Positions 44,751-54,603 are shown, counted from the stretch's first letter. The stretch: DNA of 64,000 bases from Hymenopellis radicata (GCA_015501595.1 JADNRX010000242.1:1-64000); one strand, 5' to 3'. Notes: generated by a model not told the origin, from the letters alone. Numbers and translations: made by a program.

Positions 44751-44839
44751 GGGTTCCTCTCGAGCAACGTTCTCCAGTTCTGGTTGGCCGGCCTTCCGCG
44801 CTTCTGGCTAGAATTTAAGGGTTATTAGAGCGTTGCGAT

Positions 44840-45136
44840 TTAGTGGGTTTTGGAATTTACTGTTTCCATTCTTTCCAATACGCTGCGAAATACATTATCT
44901 AGCCATGTTTTCGCCGTTTCTACCCTGATCTCTTCTATCGCCTTGGCCTGCGCCGCCCTCTCCCAGACTGCTCGTAGGATAAGGGAAGGCTTCGCATCCA
45001 ACGGAGTTAGTGAGAGGAGGGCTTTTGGATAATCCCAGACGACGAGGGCGAATTCCTCGTCATACTGGATTGGGTGTCCTCCTTCCACTATCCATGTAGA
45101 ATGTGAGTTTAATAACTTCTGGCTCTCTGCGGCCAT
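44840..45136 (-). CDS. Accessory a-gene 1: WLDD-motif protein (divergent)
   Basis: 98 residues. The C-terminal part contains VETAKTWLDNVFRSVLERM, the a-gene hallmark with Asn at the second acidic position. The N-terminal half includes GGHPIQYDEEFALVVWDYPK. It is the first accessory gene after pol (about 155 bp downstream of the pol stop at 45292). Function unknown. Confidence 0.65.
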   Translation of the reverse strand: MAAESQKLLNSHSTWIVEGGHPIQYDEEFALVVWDYPKALLSLTPLDAKPSLILRAVWERAAQAKAIEEIRVETAKTWLDNVFRSVLERMETVNSKTH

Positions 45137-45291
45137 TAGATCGACGTCCTTTCAGCAGGTGTTTAGGGAGTCTAAGGAAATTCCGACGAGTTTGAGGCTT
45201 GGTGGTAGTGTCCCTTTTTGGGTACTCTCCGCCATTCTTTCGTTCACGTGAGGGTACGTCTTTTGTTTACTAAACCGGCAACTCCCTTAGA

Positions 45292-48200
45292 TCAATCATT
45301 CTCCATCGCTCCTTTTTGCTTTTTCGCCAGGTTGTCTATAACCCGTCGCACTCCAGCAGAGATCTTTCGAATCCGCTCGTAGAATCCCGCTCCTAAATAC
45401 ATAGGATCTTTCCGGGGAAAGAAAGGTATGACTCGGAAGGCTGCTATTTTTACTCGCATGATCGCACCGTCTAATTCACAGAGCACGTAATTGCCTGCCG
45501 AGGTCCTTGCTACCACGACGTATGGCCCGAGGAAGCGTTCTTTGAACTTGGCATTTAGTTCATCCTCTATCCTAGTGTTTCGGACTAAAACCATTTCGCC
45601 AACTTCGAATTTTCGTTCCTGGATGGTGTGCCTGAACTTTTCGTAAAACTGTTCCGATGCTTTCACTTTTGCAGTCCTAACTCTTCGCTTCAATGCGGTC
45701 ACATCATCTGCGTGCTTCATCAATTGTCGCGCTCGGAAGGCGATCAAGTCCGAATGCGAAATAATTTTGTCTGGTGCAGGGACCAGCCAGGTAAGCTCTA
45801 CGAGGTCTAAAGGTAAAACGGGTTCGCAACCTGTCACTGCGTTATAAGGCGAACAGCCAATTGATCGTTTGACAGTGATTCTTTCTGCCCAAAGGACCTC
45901 ATGTAGACCCGCAGGCCATTCTGAAGGGTCCCCTTTACAGACTTTAAACAGTGATTGCCGGATGTCCCAGTGACCGCGTTCAACTTTTCCGTTGGCTTGC
46001 TTATTATACGGCGTAATCAAAATTCCGGTTACTTTATACTTATCTTCTATTACCTTGAGGGCGGCCTTGATAGCCGGGCCATTATCCGTCACGATTTCTC
46101 GGATCGACCCCCACCGGCATAGAATATCTTCAAATATCCAATCCGCCAAGGTCTCCGCAGTTTCGTGGATTAGAGCTCGTGCTTCGGGCCAGCCCGTAAG
46201 GCCACATCGCGCTACAGTTACCGCATTAAATCCAGCATATTTCTTTTTCCTTTTGCCAGAGGATCTGGGCATTCTAAAGGTGTCTATATACGCCTTTTCG
46301 AAAATTCCTGGGGTGGAGGTTATCATGGGCGGAATATGGATATTCTTCTTCTGCCGCTTTTGACACAGGACACAAGTGCGGACATACCACTCGATGTCGG
46401 CGTTCATGCCAGGCCACCAGAACCTTTTTCGGATTAAGCTTTTGGTGGAATGTTGTCCCTTATGGCCTAGTTTGTCATGAATGACTCGTACCACAGCTAG
46501 CCGTTCAGCTTTTTGAAGGGCCCTGGTATGTCTCCCTTCTGCATCCTTTTTGTACAGCTTTCCTTGCAGGACTAGGAATTCTCGTTTCGCCCACTTCTCT
46601 GCCATGTCGTATTGACGTTTTGACAGCTTCGGAGCTCTATATTCCGGGTCTTCTAGTATCTTTTGTACGTGAGGTAATGAAGTCTCCCATTCCTTCTCAC
46701 GATGGGTCCGAACCTGTTCGGGGAGGGCAGAGATATCCATCTGTGCCTCTATCTGGTCGATCGTCAGGGTAGCTGCCTGGAGAATAGCTGGTTCTTCATT
46801 TCGTTCAGGTGCTGGTTCTTTTTGTACCTGCACATAGCCCTTCCTGGTGTCGATCTTGTCTTGGAATTCTTCGAAAGGGAGGACTTGATTTTCTTTTGGT
46901 AAGTCCTCAGGTTCTTCGTATTCAAAAGTATACGGTTCTCCTTCCTCTTCGTCTTCCCAAGGCGGGGGCACTGTCTCGTCTCCTTCCGCGAAAGGCCTTC
47001 GACTCAGGCCGTCCGGACCATGCACTTTTCCGGGGACATGTACTAGCGTGAAATGGAACATCAGAATTTCCTCTGCCCATCTTTGCAGATTGCCGTTAGT
47101 TAGCGAATCCACGTTCGACAGCATTCCTTTTATATATTTCGCATCGACCTCGATCTTGAGCTTTCTACACCCTAAAAGGTAGTACTTACAGGCCATCAAC
47201 GCTCGATGCAAACCGAATAATTCCCGTTTCGCTTGGGAGTATCTAGCCTGAGTCTCGTTCAAGGTTATAGACATGAACTTAGCAAAATACCGCTTCTTGG
47301 GATCGTCTGGATCTTCTTGCGACAAGTAGAATCCCACTGCTTGATAAGAAGTATCCACTGACAAAATTATCGGAGTCCCAAGGTTGTACCTAAGGGGTTT
47401 CAGCATGGGACTATGGTGGATGGCATACTTTAATTTGTCCATCGCTTCATCCTGCTCCGGGCCCCATTCGAACTTAGTGATATCTTTTGTTAAGCGCGTT
47501 AGGGGTAATGCCTTCTGGGAATAGTCTTTCACAAAGGCTCGGAACACTCCCGTGGTGCCTAGGAAGGAGCGGACTTGAGTCAAGCTCTCGCACCTGGGCC
47601 AGGAGTCAATCACGCGGACTCGCTCCGGAGAAGGTTTTCTTCCTTCGTATGTACACACATGTCCGACTACTGTAATTTCTCCGGCACAGATAATAGCTTT
47701 ATGCCCTGAGAAGGTTCCTCCCGCATACTTCATCCGTTGAATGATTCTGTTCATGTTCAGGAAATGCTCCCAGACGAAGCGCCGTATCCGGGGATTTTCT
47801 GGGATACGTTCGTAGTCACCATTTGGTAGTTCGTATCGTGTCTGGGGCCCTTTTACAGGAACATCATCTATGTATGGCCTTGTGAAGGCGGGGATTTCTT
47901 CTCGGAGAATATAGCACACGTCTTCGTGGAATATCGGTACCGAATTGGTCCATCCCATTGGTAAGGTTCTTAACCGCAAGGCTCCGTATGGCGTGGAGAA
48001 TGTCGTCATGTCGCGTGAAGATATGGCTAATAGCCTTTCGTCGTATCCCACGAAAAGGTCTAAAATTCCTCCGCAAGATAGTCCTGCGAAGGCCTCAGCT
48101 AACTCCTCCGTGGCCGGTGGTAATCCGGAATGCGCTATTGTTACAGCGTTCAAGGGTTCCAAGCTGTGTACTAAGCGGAGTTTCTTCCCATCCTTCTTAA

Positions 48201-49179
48201 GTACACAAAACCACCGGGACCGGTAGGACGAGCTAGATGGTTCATACACCCCTGAATCAATTTTGTGTTTTATAATGTCACACACCTCTTCGAATATTCC
48301 TGGTGGAATCGGTATGTTCTTTAACACCCAAGGAGTGTGGGGTAACACTGGTATGTCAACCGGGGGAAAGAATTCTTCCTTAAACCGGCCCTTTTCTTCG
48401 TCGGTCCAAGCGAACCCTTCATTTTGCAGACACATGAGGTGGTCTAATAACTTCGGTTCGTCTCCTATGAGGAAATCCCCATGATCTTTCTGGAGTTGGT
48501 CCCTTCGCTCTTGAGTATACCGACCTGTAGGCACGAACTCCGGTGGGTTCGGGTTCAGTGTCGGCATATCTTTCAACGGGTCTCCAGTTATATTCCTCAA
48601 AATCCTAAATTCTTCCGGTAGTGTCCCCAAGTGAGGCCTTGTCTTGAGGGCTACCGGTTTATATTTCTTAGTTGCGAACACCCCTTTTGGTTTGGCCATT
48701 TTACCAACTTCTTCGAGGAAGGCGTGTTGCATTTTTGAGATCAGTTCTTCTTGTACCGAAATCGTGTATTGTTGAAAGACAGAGGCTAACTCCGCTGGGG
48801 CATCATAGAACATCTTCATGGTGCTTACCGGACTGAACCGCCCCTCTTCGTCCTCCTCTAACGGTTTCCGTATATCAAAGATTTTCCGGAAGGTATTGTT
48901 CTTGTGGACACCCGTGTGCCTGTATATTGGGTGATCTCTAATTTTTATTCCTGCATCTAATTGGAAAGGTGTTTTTATACCAACATGCCCGTAGGCTTGT
49001 CGTAAGGGTTTCACTGCCTTTGCTATACCATCCGCTGATTTGGAAAGGTAAAGGTTATTTACAGTCTGACTGTCAAAGGCAACCCGTCCATCTCCGGGGA
49101 CGTAGGTTTCCTTTACCTGTATCTTCCCATTGGCGGCTCTGGTTATAACTAGAGCAACCTCGCCTTGATCAGGGATCAT
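45292..49179 (-). CDS. pol: Ty3/Gypsy Pol: reverse transcriptase, RNase H, integrase
   Basis: 1295 residues. The reverse transcriptase region (about 290-530) includes LRLRTLPMGWTNS and the catalytic YIDD at residues 436-439. RNase H follows (about 590-720) with SVDTS, ELFGLHRAL, EVDAKYI and the GPDGLSR end. The integrase has an HHCC zinc finger (His901 ... Cys936) and the catalytic triad D966 (YIDTF), D1032 (VTDNGPA) and E1067 (GKVERG), then a GPY-type C-terminal fold (LGPYVVVARTSAGNYVL). The RT-RH-IN order is that of Ty3/Gypsy. The frame is fully open with all catalytic residues present, so it could be active. Its start codon overlaps the stop of the protease gene (ATGA), and the protease is encoded separately. 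Confidence 0.95.
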   Translation of the reverse strand: MIPDQGEVALVITRAANGKIQVKETYVPGDGRVAFDSQTVNNLYLSKSADGIAKAVKPLRQAYGHVGIKTPFQLDAGIKIRDHPIYRHTGVHKNNTFRKIFDIRKPLEEDEEGRFSPVSTMKMFYDAPAELASVFQQYTISVQEELISKMQHAFLEEVGKMAKPKGVFATKKYKPVALKTRPHLGTLPEEFRILRNITGDPLKDMPTLNPNPPEFVPTGRYTQERRDQLQKDHGDFLIGDEPKLLDHLMCLQNEGFAWTDEEKGRFKEEFFPPVDIPVLPHTPWVLKNIPIPPGIFEEVCDIIKHKIDSGVYEPSSSSYRSRWFCVLKKDGKKLRLVHSLEPLNAVTIAHSGLPPATEELAEAFAGLSCGGILDLFVGYDERLLAISSRDMTTFSTPYGALRLRTLPMGWTNSVPIFHEDVCYILREEIPAFTRPYIDDVPVKGPQTRYELPNGDYERIPENPRIRRFVWEHFLNMNRIIQRMKYAGGTFSGHKAIICAGEITVVGHVCTYEGRKPSPERVRVIDSWPRCESLTQVRSFLGTTGVFRAFVKDYSQKALPLTRLTKDITKFEWGPEQDEAMDKLKYAIHHSPMLKPLRYNLGTPIILSVDTSYQAVGFYLSQEDPDDPKKRYFAKFMSITLNETQARYSQAKRELFGLHRALMACKYYLLGCRKLKIEVDAKYIKGMLSNVDSLTNGNLQRWAEEILMFHFTLVHVPGKVHGPDGLSRRPFAEGDETVPPPWEDEEEGEPYTFEYEEPEDLPKENQVLPFEEFQDKIDTRKGYVQVQKEPAPERNEEPAILQAATLTIDQIEAQMDISALPEQVRTHREKEWETSLPHVQKILEDPEYRAPKLSKRQYDMAEKWAKREFLVLQGKLYKKDAEGRHTRALQKAERLAVVRVIHDKLGHKGQHSTKSLIRKRFWWPGMNADIEWYVRTCVLCQKRQKKNIHIPPMITSTPGIFEKAYIDTFRMPRSSGKRKKKYAGFNAVTVARCGLTGWPEARALIHETAETLADWIFEDILCRWGSIREIVTDNGPAIKAALKVIEDKYKVTGILITPYNKQANGKVERGHWDIRQSLFKVCKGDPSEWPAGLHEVLWAERITVKRSIGCSPYNAVTGCEPVLPLDLVELTWLVPAPDKIISHSDLIAFRARQLMKHADDVTALKRRVRTAKVKASEQFYEKFRHTIQERKFEVGEMVLVRNTRIEDELNAKFKERFLGPYVVVARTSAGNYVLCELDGAIMRVKIAAFRVIPFFPRKDPMYLGAGFYERIRKISAGVRRVIDNLAKKQKGAMEND

Positions 49180-50483
49180 TTCATTGAATTCTCGTGAAAA
49201 ACCGGGACCGGCTTTGGGTCCAGGTTCCTAGGTACGGTGCCGCGATCGTAAGTGGGAATGGTTACCCTTTTTCCATTGCTTGGGTCAGTTAAAGTCGCAG
49301 TCATAGGCCCTTCTTTCGGCTGTACTAATTCTATATGAGATACGACTTCAAACGGACGACCAAGAAGGACTTCATACGCTGGGTCCTGGATAATGTGTAC
49401 TTGCAGGTAGTAGGTAATTCCGTCAAAATTAAACGGTAAATTCTCCGCTAAACCCAAAGTTTGCGTTCTTCCTTTATCAGCGCTTTCCATGGTAATCCGA
49501 TGATTTGGGTTGTAGGCTATTCCCAGCTCCATCGCGGCTCGGTACGACATGGAGGCTATCTGCGATCCTCCGTCCAGCAGGCATTCCTTTCGCCCTGCTC
49601 GGCCAATCGTCGGCCAGACCGTTCGGAGTTCCACACTTTCTGGTGCTACATTCGAGCGTGGAATATGGTATGGGCCTGCATAGCCAAAGTTCTGATATAA
49701 CAAGGCAAGCGGGTCATGCACTATTATTCCTCCGGCGGGAACGGATCCCATGGCTTGTTTGACTATCGTGTACTGTTTCTTAGGATATCGCTCCGTCTTA
49801 CGGTTCTTAGCTTTTAACGTGTCCAGCAAATCCTGTTGCCATATTTTGTTGGTGGCTAAGAGTTCCATGGGCAGCCACGACTTCCAAAGGGATCTCCAAT
49901 CTTTGTTTTCTTCTAATAGACGTTTAATTTTTGACATCCTTCTATAAGTTGCCTTTTCCTCATTTCTACCGCTTTCCTCGCCGGAATCTTCCTCATCAGT
50001 CTGTTCGCGAGCAGGAGCTTCCTTGGTTTTCTCGGCTGCCAAGGCTTCTCCTACCTCCGCTTTCTCCGCTACTTGAGGCTGATCTCTCTGTTCCTGAGGC
50101 CCTTCTGATTCCTCTTCTTCCGGTTCTTCTGCTTCTCTCAAGACTGCCTCTACCTCTGCCTCAGCTTGTGGTCCGAGGGGTTCCTCGTCGTCAAGAGGAG
50201 TTTCTTCTCGAGCAGGGACCGGTGCTGGAACAAAGCGGACGTTCTTGGGCGGTTTGGGTACTTCTACCGTGACTTGTCTTCTGGGAAGGATCTTTTTCGG
50301 GAGTGGAGCCTCTGGCTCGGCCAACCGTCTGTTAGTATTCTTAAGCCCTGGAGGTAAAGATCTCGTCGAGGGGATATTTTTCTCTTGCGTTTTTCTAGTT
50401 TGAAATCGGGTATTTAATAATTGGCTCTCCGGAGGGTTTAGAGTTATCCCAGGATACCCACCCTGTACTCTTCCGTCCATCAT
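49176..50483 (-). CDS. pro: Retroelement aspartic protease polyprotein segment
   Basis: 435 residues from the first Met. Residues 1-200 are acidic/proline-rich linker. The protease core follows with the active-site loop LLDGGSQIASMSYRAAMELG (Asp304), a pattern typical of retropepsin-like domains in fungal Gypsy elements, with DGG in place of DSG/DTG. A later ILG-like motif is seen as VLLGRPF, the conserved strand that follows the flap. The frame is -1 relative to gag and stays open upstream through the heptamer GGGTTTC, so it may be made as a Gag-Pro fusion. Confidence 0.85.
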   Translation of the reverse strand: MMDGRVQGGYPGITLNPPESQLLNTRFQTRKTQEKNIPSTRSLPPGLKNTNRRLAEPEAPLPKKILPRRQVTVEVPKPPKNVRFVPAPVPAREETPLDDEEPLGPQAEAEVEAVLREAEEPEEEESEGPQEQRDQPQVAEKAEVGEALAAEKTKEAPAREQTDEEDSGEESGRNEEKATYRRMSKIKRLLEENKDWRSLWKSWLPMELLATNKIWQQDLLDTLKAKNRKTERYPKKQYTIVKQAMGSVPAGGIIVHDPLALLYQNFGYAGPYHIPRSNVAPESVELRTVWPTIGRAGRKECLLDGGSQIASMSYRAAMELGIAYNPNHRITMESADKGRTQTLGLAENLPFNFDGITYYLQVHIIQDPAYEVLLGRPFEVVSHIELVQPKEGPMTATLTDPSNGKRVTIPTYDRGTVPRNLDPKPVPVFHENSMK

Positions 50484-50488
50484 CGAGC

Positions 50489-52456
50489 CTACTGGAAACC
50501 CGACTGGGTCTCCTGGTCATCCTCGAGGGGTATCAGGCCCACAGGTTCTTGGGTCCTGCTCGGAGCGAACCATTCGTCTTCTTGACTGGTATAATTCTGG
50601 ATCCTCGGGGCTGGAGCTGGAGCCGCTGCCTGCGCTGGTCGTGGCGATTCCTGCTGAAGTTTCTTAACCTGCTCAAAAGGGTTTCTTCCTTCTGAGTCGC
50701 GTTGATGAAGAGGGGTTCCATTGCGGAAACAATAGTTCCTTGTTCCTGCAGGCTTATATATTTCTCCCGAGCTTTCCAGGAGCATTCTGATGGGGCAATC
50801 CTTTATAAAATGTCCTAGAATCCCGCAGAATAAACAGGCATCGCGCAGGCTCATGAACCTTGGGGCCGACGGCTGGGGGTTATAGCCTCCAAGCCGGGGT
50901 GGCTGGCCTCCTGTCGGCAGGTTCGGACGAGGGGGCTGACCTGTACTCGGCCCTGCAGCTGCTTGTAGCATTTGCTGCAAATAGTCCATAGGGTAAAAGG
51001 GTGTCTGCGGTACGGCCTCGTATGTGATTTGCTTAGGCTGAGCAACCTGCTGCGACGCTTGTATATTAAGTCCTAATTTTTCTATGACCGTTAACAGAGA
51101 TCGCGTTTCCTTTTGGTGAGACTCCGCAAAGGCCTTAGCTTCCGCTTGGCGGGTCTTTTCCATTGCTACCATTGCGTCTCTTAGCCCATTAAGGGTCTGA
51201 GTATTCTCGGACATCTCGGATTTAATCGTACTGGAAATCGGAGCCGCCCAGGATCCGGAGCTGATCTCTGCGTCTTCTTCATCACTCATGAGGGTGAAGT
51301 ACTTCGATATGGTTTCCAAGTAGGTCTTGTAGGCCCACTGAGGAAGTTGTCCATTCGGACGGATTGGCTGGGTTCTCATATCTGCCATAATTCCCGACCA
51401 TGCGCCTGCCTCGATGATTTTCTTCAGTAGATCTACAGCCTTCTTTTCTGTAATCTCCGAAGTGTCAATCAAGCTTTGGATTCTGGTCAAAATCGTCCGG
51501 TATACTTCCAACCACCTTCTTTTGGAAGTGATCTTTCGTTTTTCATAGTGTTTTAAAGACTCTATTACTGATTTTTCGGAGTACTTGATATCTGTTGGTC
51601 CCCTGTTGTATAGGGCTATTACCTCCTTCTTAAATTCCTCCCAATTTCCCGCTGCGTACGCTGGTAAGTTCTGCCATACTTCACGAATGTCCTCGTTTAT
51701 GAAGGAGACTGCCAGCTCTACTTTGGCGCCCTGGTCCGTGAGTCCAGTGGTCGCATATATCATAGTTAGGGCAACGAAAAAGTCCTTTATATCTTCTGGT
51801 TCGCCAGAGAACTTAGGTGCTCCGTTCGTGCCAGGAGGATTTATCCTTTTCGAATTCATCTCCGTCAGGGTTGCCGGGGTCATATAGTCGGCTTTTGCCA
51901 ACGGGCGTGGCTGGTTGGCCATCGTAGCAGGTTGTGGATTTGGGTTAGGCGGAATAGGTTGGGGAGGTTGAGTGGGCGCTAAAACAGCCTGGGGACTGTT
52001 GTAAAATTCTTTCAAATATTCGGAAAGTGGATTGTGATCCGGATCGGGCTCAGAGAGCTCTGGTTCACTTTCGTGATCCGAATGTGTTGCCCTTCTGACG
52101 TCGACCTTCGAGGCAGATCGGGTAGCCGGCTCACTATGATATGAGTCTGGCGGAGAGGGAGGGGGAGTTGTAAGAGGCGAAGATTCTCTAGAAGGCTCTT
52201 GTGAGCTTTCCCTTACGGGTCTTCTTAAACCCCTTCCTCGAGTTCTGCCCCTGGAAGGTGAAGCGGTATGGGAAGCGGAAGGCTGAGAGAGTGGAGGTCT
52301 AGATGGAGTTCTAACTCCTCCAAGAGTATACTCGCCAACCTGTCTTCTTGGTTCAGAAGGTCTTTCTGTCGCGAAAGGGTCGTCGTAGTTGACTCTAACG
52401 CGGTGAGTACGAAGAGTCCGTTGGTTCTGGCTCGGAGTATATCGTGCCGATTGCAA
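50489..52456 (-). CDS. gag: Gag (capsid/nucleocapsid) polyprotein
   Basis: 655 residues. A disordered Pro/Ser/Arg-rich N-terminus (1-200) precedes a Ty3-type capsid domain (about 205-400; KFSGEPEDIKDFF, LAVSFI, WEEFKKEVIALY). A linker with an amphipathic helix follows, then a single CCHC zinc knuckle (Cys541, Cys544, His549, Cys554; spacing Cx2Cx4Hx4C). The Gln/Pro-rich tail ends at a TAG stop (50489-50491), preceded by a GGGTTTC heptamer. The frame is intact. Confidence 0.92.
   Translation of the reverse strand: MQSARYTPSQNQRTLRTHRVRVNYDDPFATERPSEPRRQVGEYTLGGVRTPSRPPLSQPSASHTASPSRGRTRGRGLRRPVRESSQEPSRESSPLTTPPPSPPDSYHSEPATRSASKVDVRRATHSDHESEPELSEPDPDHNPLSEYLKEFYNSPQAVLAPTQPPQPIPPNPNPQPATMANQPRPLAKADYMTPATLTEMNSKRINPPGTNGAPKFSGEPEDIKDFFVALTMIYATTGLTDQGAKVELAVSFINEDIREVWQNLPAYAAGNWEEFKKEVIALYNRGPTDIKYSEKSVIESLKHYEKRKITSKRRWLEVYRTILTRIQSLIDTSEITEKKAVDLLKKIIEAGAWSGIMADMRTQPIRPNGQLPQWAYKTYLETISKYFTLMSDEEDAEISSGSWAAPISSTIKSEMSENTQTLNGLRDAMVAMEKTRQAEAKAFAESHQKETRSLLTVIEKLGLNIQASQQVAQPKQITYEAVPQTPFYPMDYLQQMLQAAAGPSTGQPPRPNLPTGGQPPRLGGYNPQPSAPRFMSLRDACLFCGILGHFIKDCPIRMLLESSGEIYKPAGTRNYCFRNGTPLHQRDSEGRNPFEQVKKLQQESPRPAQAAAPAPAPRIQNYTSQEDEWFAPSRTQEPVGLIPLEDDQETQSGFQ
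50495..50501 (-). promoter_or_regulatory. Candidate -1 ribosomal frameshift heptamer between gag and pro
   Basis: On the coding strand G GGT TTC sits in the gag frame two codons before the TAG stop. It fits X XXY YYZ, and a -1 slip enters the protease frame without a stop. No pseudoknot was worked out. Confidence 0.5.
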
Positions 52457-53862
52457 CGGAGGTTTCGGTGGAATCTTGACGAAAGATAGAAATTCAACGA
52501 GCTTCTGTAATTTGGAGAAAGTCTCGTTTAATAACCACCCCTCGCGGTGGGCTCCAAATGATGAGCTATGTGACTAGAAGGGATCGGAAAACTGATATAT
52601 ATAACAAACACACACACACACACACACACACTAACTAAAACAAGTAAACACAGCGAACAATGATCTTGAACAGACGTTTCGGAGAAGTCTTAGTCAAGTC
52701 CAATCGAACAGTTCGCTCCGGAGTCTACTCCGCAATTGGAGTCGGAGTTTACTCCGAGGTTGATTTGAACGGGGGAGGTGGGATGCCTTCTAACACAGAA
52801 TATGCTCGAATGCGAGTAAGATGGGTGGACTACGCTCGTGTGACAAATAGGACTAGCCACCAAATACAAGCCGGCCCGTATGGATTACTGGACAAAGCGG
52901 TCTCGACTTTTAGTCAAGTGAACGCCTCCAGGGTTTTACGGGTCTCCGCTTGACAACGAGAACCGTAAGGTTGTTAGACCTGGTTACTGGGATTCCGTTC
53001 GAAAAGGCCGCTGGCGCAATTCTACAGAGGTCGCTGCCAAGTCTTAAACCACAAACGGTGGGGTCTAATTCGTCCGAGACGGAGTTTTAGATGAGATTGG
53101 TTGAACTACTTTAGAATCCTTATTCCAAGACTTCCCTCAGGTTTTAGCTATAACCCGGAGGGCGATCGCGAGCCCCGCTGGAATGCGGAACTCCGACTGT
53201 ACACTCGGGCTAGCACCAGTATCGGGCTACCTTAGTTTCGGAACTCGTTTTTCTTTCAGGGATGGTCTTTGCGTTCGGGGAGCTTCTCGATTTCGCAGTA
53301 CTTTACTTGACTTTTGTAGGACCGGAATTTCAAGGCTCAACACAAGAGTCTTAGATTCACTCAGATATAGTGCGTAAAATGCTTTATACTGGGTGCCACC
53401 AAAACTGGGGCTTTACACGACGAAGGAGCACACTACTTATACAAAACGGGAGAGCCCAGATTACTGCTTATTGTTTTACCCTACTCCGCTCCTTTATTGG
53501 TTACCGTTCCTCCGTCTTTGCTTATCACCTTCTCCGGTGACCGCGCTTTATTACTTTACTTCTTCTCCTCGCTGCGGACGTGTTGAACGTCCAATAAGAT
53601 CACTGCTTAGTGAGCCACCCACTGCTGCGGAGTTCGTCCGCACATGGGGGAGATGTCACCGGACGCGTGAACGCATGGTGGGATGGTCCTTTCTTGAGGG
53701 TCGGTCTGCTATTTTCATCGGTGCTGTGTCGTTCGCGCGCCGGGAAACCTTGTTCGGTGGGTTATGACTCGATTCCACTGGTTATCTCGGAGATGGGCTT
53801 ATCATCTGACCTATTTTCCTGAATGGCCGTGCATCCCCGACGCTTATGCTCATAGCACATGA
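52457..53862 (-). other. Retroelement leader between LTR and gag
   Basis: 1.4 kb of untranslated region in the coding sense. It has a (CA)n run at 52604-52632. The sequence next to the LTR on the coding strand (TCATGTGCTATGAGC) is not a standard TGG-beginning primer binding site, so a tRNA fragment or self-priming would have to be assumed. Open frames on the opposite strand (52660-52953, 53393-53767) have no recognised domains. Confidence 0.5.
52603..52632. repeat. CA dinucleotide microsatellite
   Basis: About 14 uninterrupted CA units in the retroelement leader. Confidence 0.95.
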
Positions 53863-54603
53863 TGTTACGGTTACTAGAGGGGTACACCACTCAATAGACC
53901 TTTCTCCATTGAGGACCTAGCCCCTGTGCTAAGACATATCTCTGTTCGGGTGCCACGCTTGAGACGCTTCTCGTTGTCCGCTTCAATTGCGGAGAAGGTT
54001 TATCACGTGGTACACCGTGTGGTAATTCCTTACGTGCCGGCTAAGCCGGTTCCAGGGTAAAGATCAGTTCCCTTTTGTCTCGGGGATCTAACGGATACCA
54101 TTTCGAGGTTGGTAGAGCCGTGGTGGCTCGGCGATCAAGGTTTCAGGAGAATCAATGATGTACTTCTGGTCCGAGATTCTTTTCGGACTTTCAGGGTTAG
54201 AGTTTATTTGTTGATTCCGGCATCTTAATTGTTGACTTTGCTACAACCTCCGGAGAGGCGGGAACGCGTTCACGGTCTCTGAGCTGAACCATGTTCTAAA
54301 ACCGCTACTGGTCAGGTAGCAGCCGCCGGCCTTGTCGACTGAACTATTGGTTTGGACTGAGGATAAGGATATTTTGACACGCTCTTGGTTGTTTATGCGC
54401 CACGGTAATATTACCGAGGGTTTGCGGAGTTTGTCTCCGCAACCGTCAAGGAGTCCTCCGTCGTCCTACGGAGGAGTCTCCTATGGGCTATTGTGCCCGG
54501 AGCTCAGCTCGTGAGTTGTTATTAGCTATTCCGAAGTCCTGGTTTTGACACTAAAATGCGCAAAATTCTTGGATTTTGTCTCATAACCTTACATTGCGTA
54601 TCA
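53863..54603 (-). repeat. 5' LTR of the giant retroelement (coding sense)
   Basis: 741 bp, direct repeat of 18728-19469, bounded by TG...CA. It should hold the promoter and start of the minus-strand transcript. Outer flank is CCGGG, which does not match the outer flank of the other LTR. Confidence 0.85.

Larger units (their letters stand above)
18728..54603 (-). mobile_element. Giant Ty3/Gypsy LTR retroelement with accessory genes and nested insertions
   Basis: Two direct repeats (18728-19469, 53863-54603) begin TGTTAC and end GTATCA. On the minus strand the order is LTR, leader, gag, protease, pol, paired accessory genes, opposite-strand genes, polypurine tract, LTR. The tract AAGTTAAGGGGAGA beside the left LTR fixes the coding direction. 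Total length is 35.9 kb, or about 22-23 kb without the insertions at 21521-22648, 23253-29038, 30093-31394 and 37673-42694. No 5-bp target duplication is seen (CTAGA against CCGGG) and no TGG-type primer binding site was found, so a composite origin by recombination between two elements cannot be excluded. An ordinary element of this class is 5-12 kb. Confidence 0.7.

Noticed and set aside
45628..50357. Plus-strand open frames opposite gag, pro and pol
   Set aside because: They are shadows of the long coding frames on the minus strand and carry no domains.
53835..53862. Primer binding site next to the 5' LTR
   Set aside because: The inner sequence TCATGTGCTATGAGC does not begin with TGG, and I could not match it to a tRNA 3' end with confidence.
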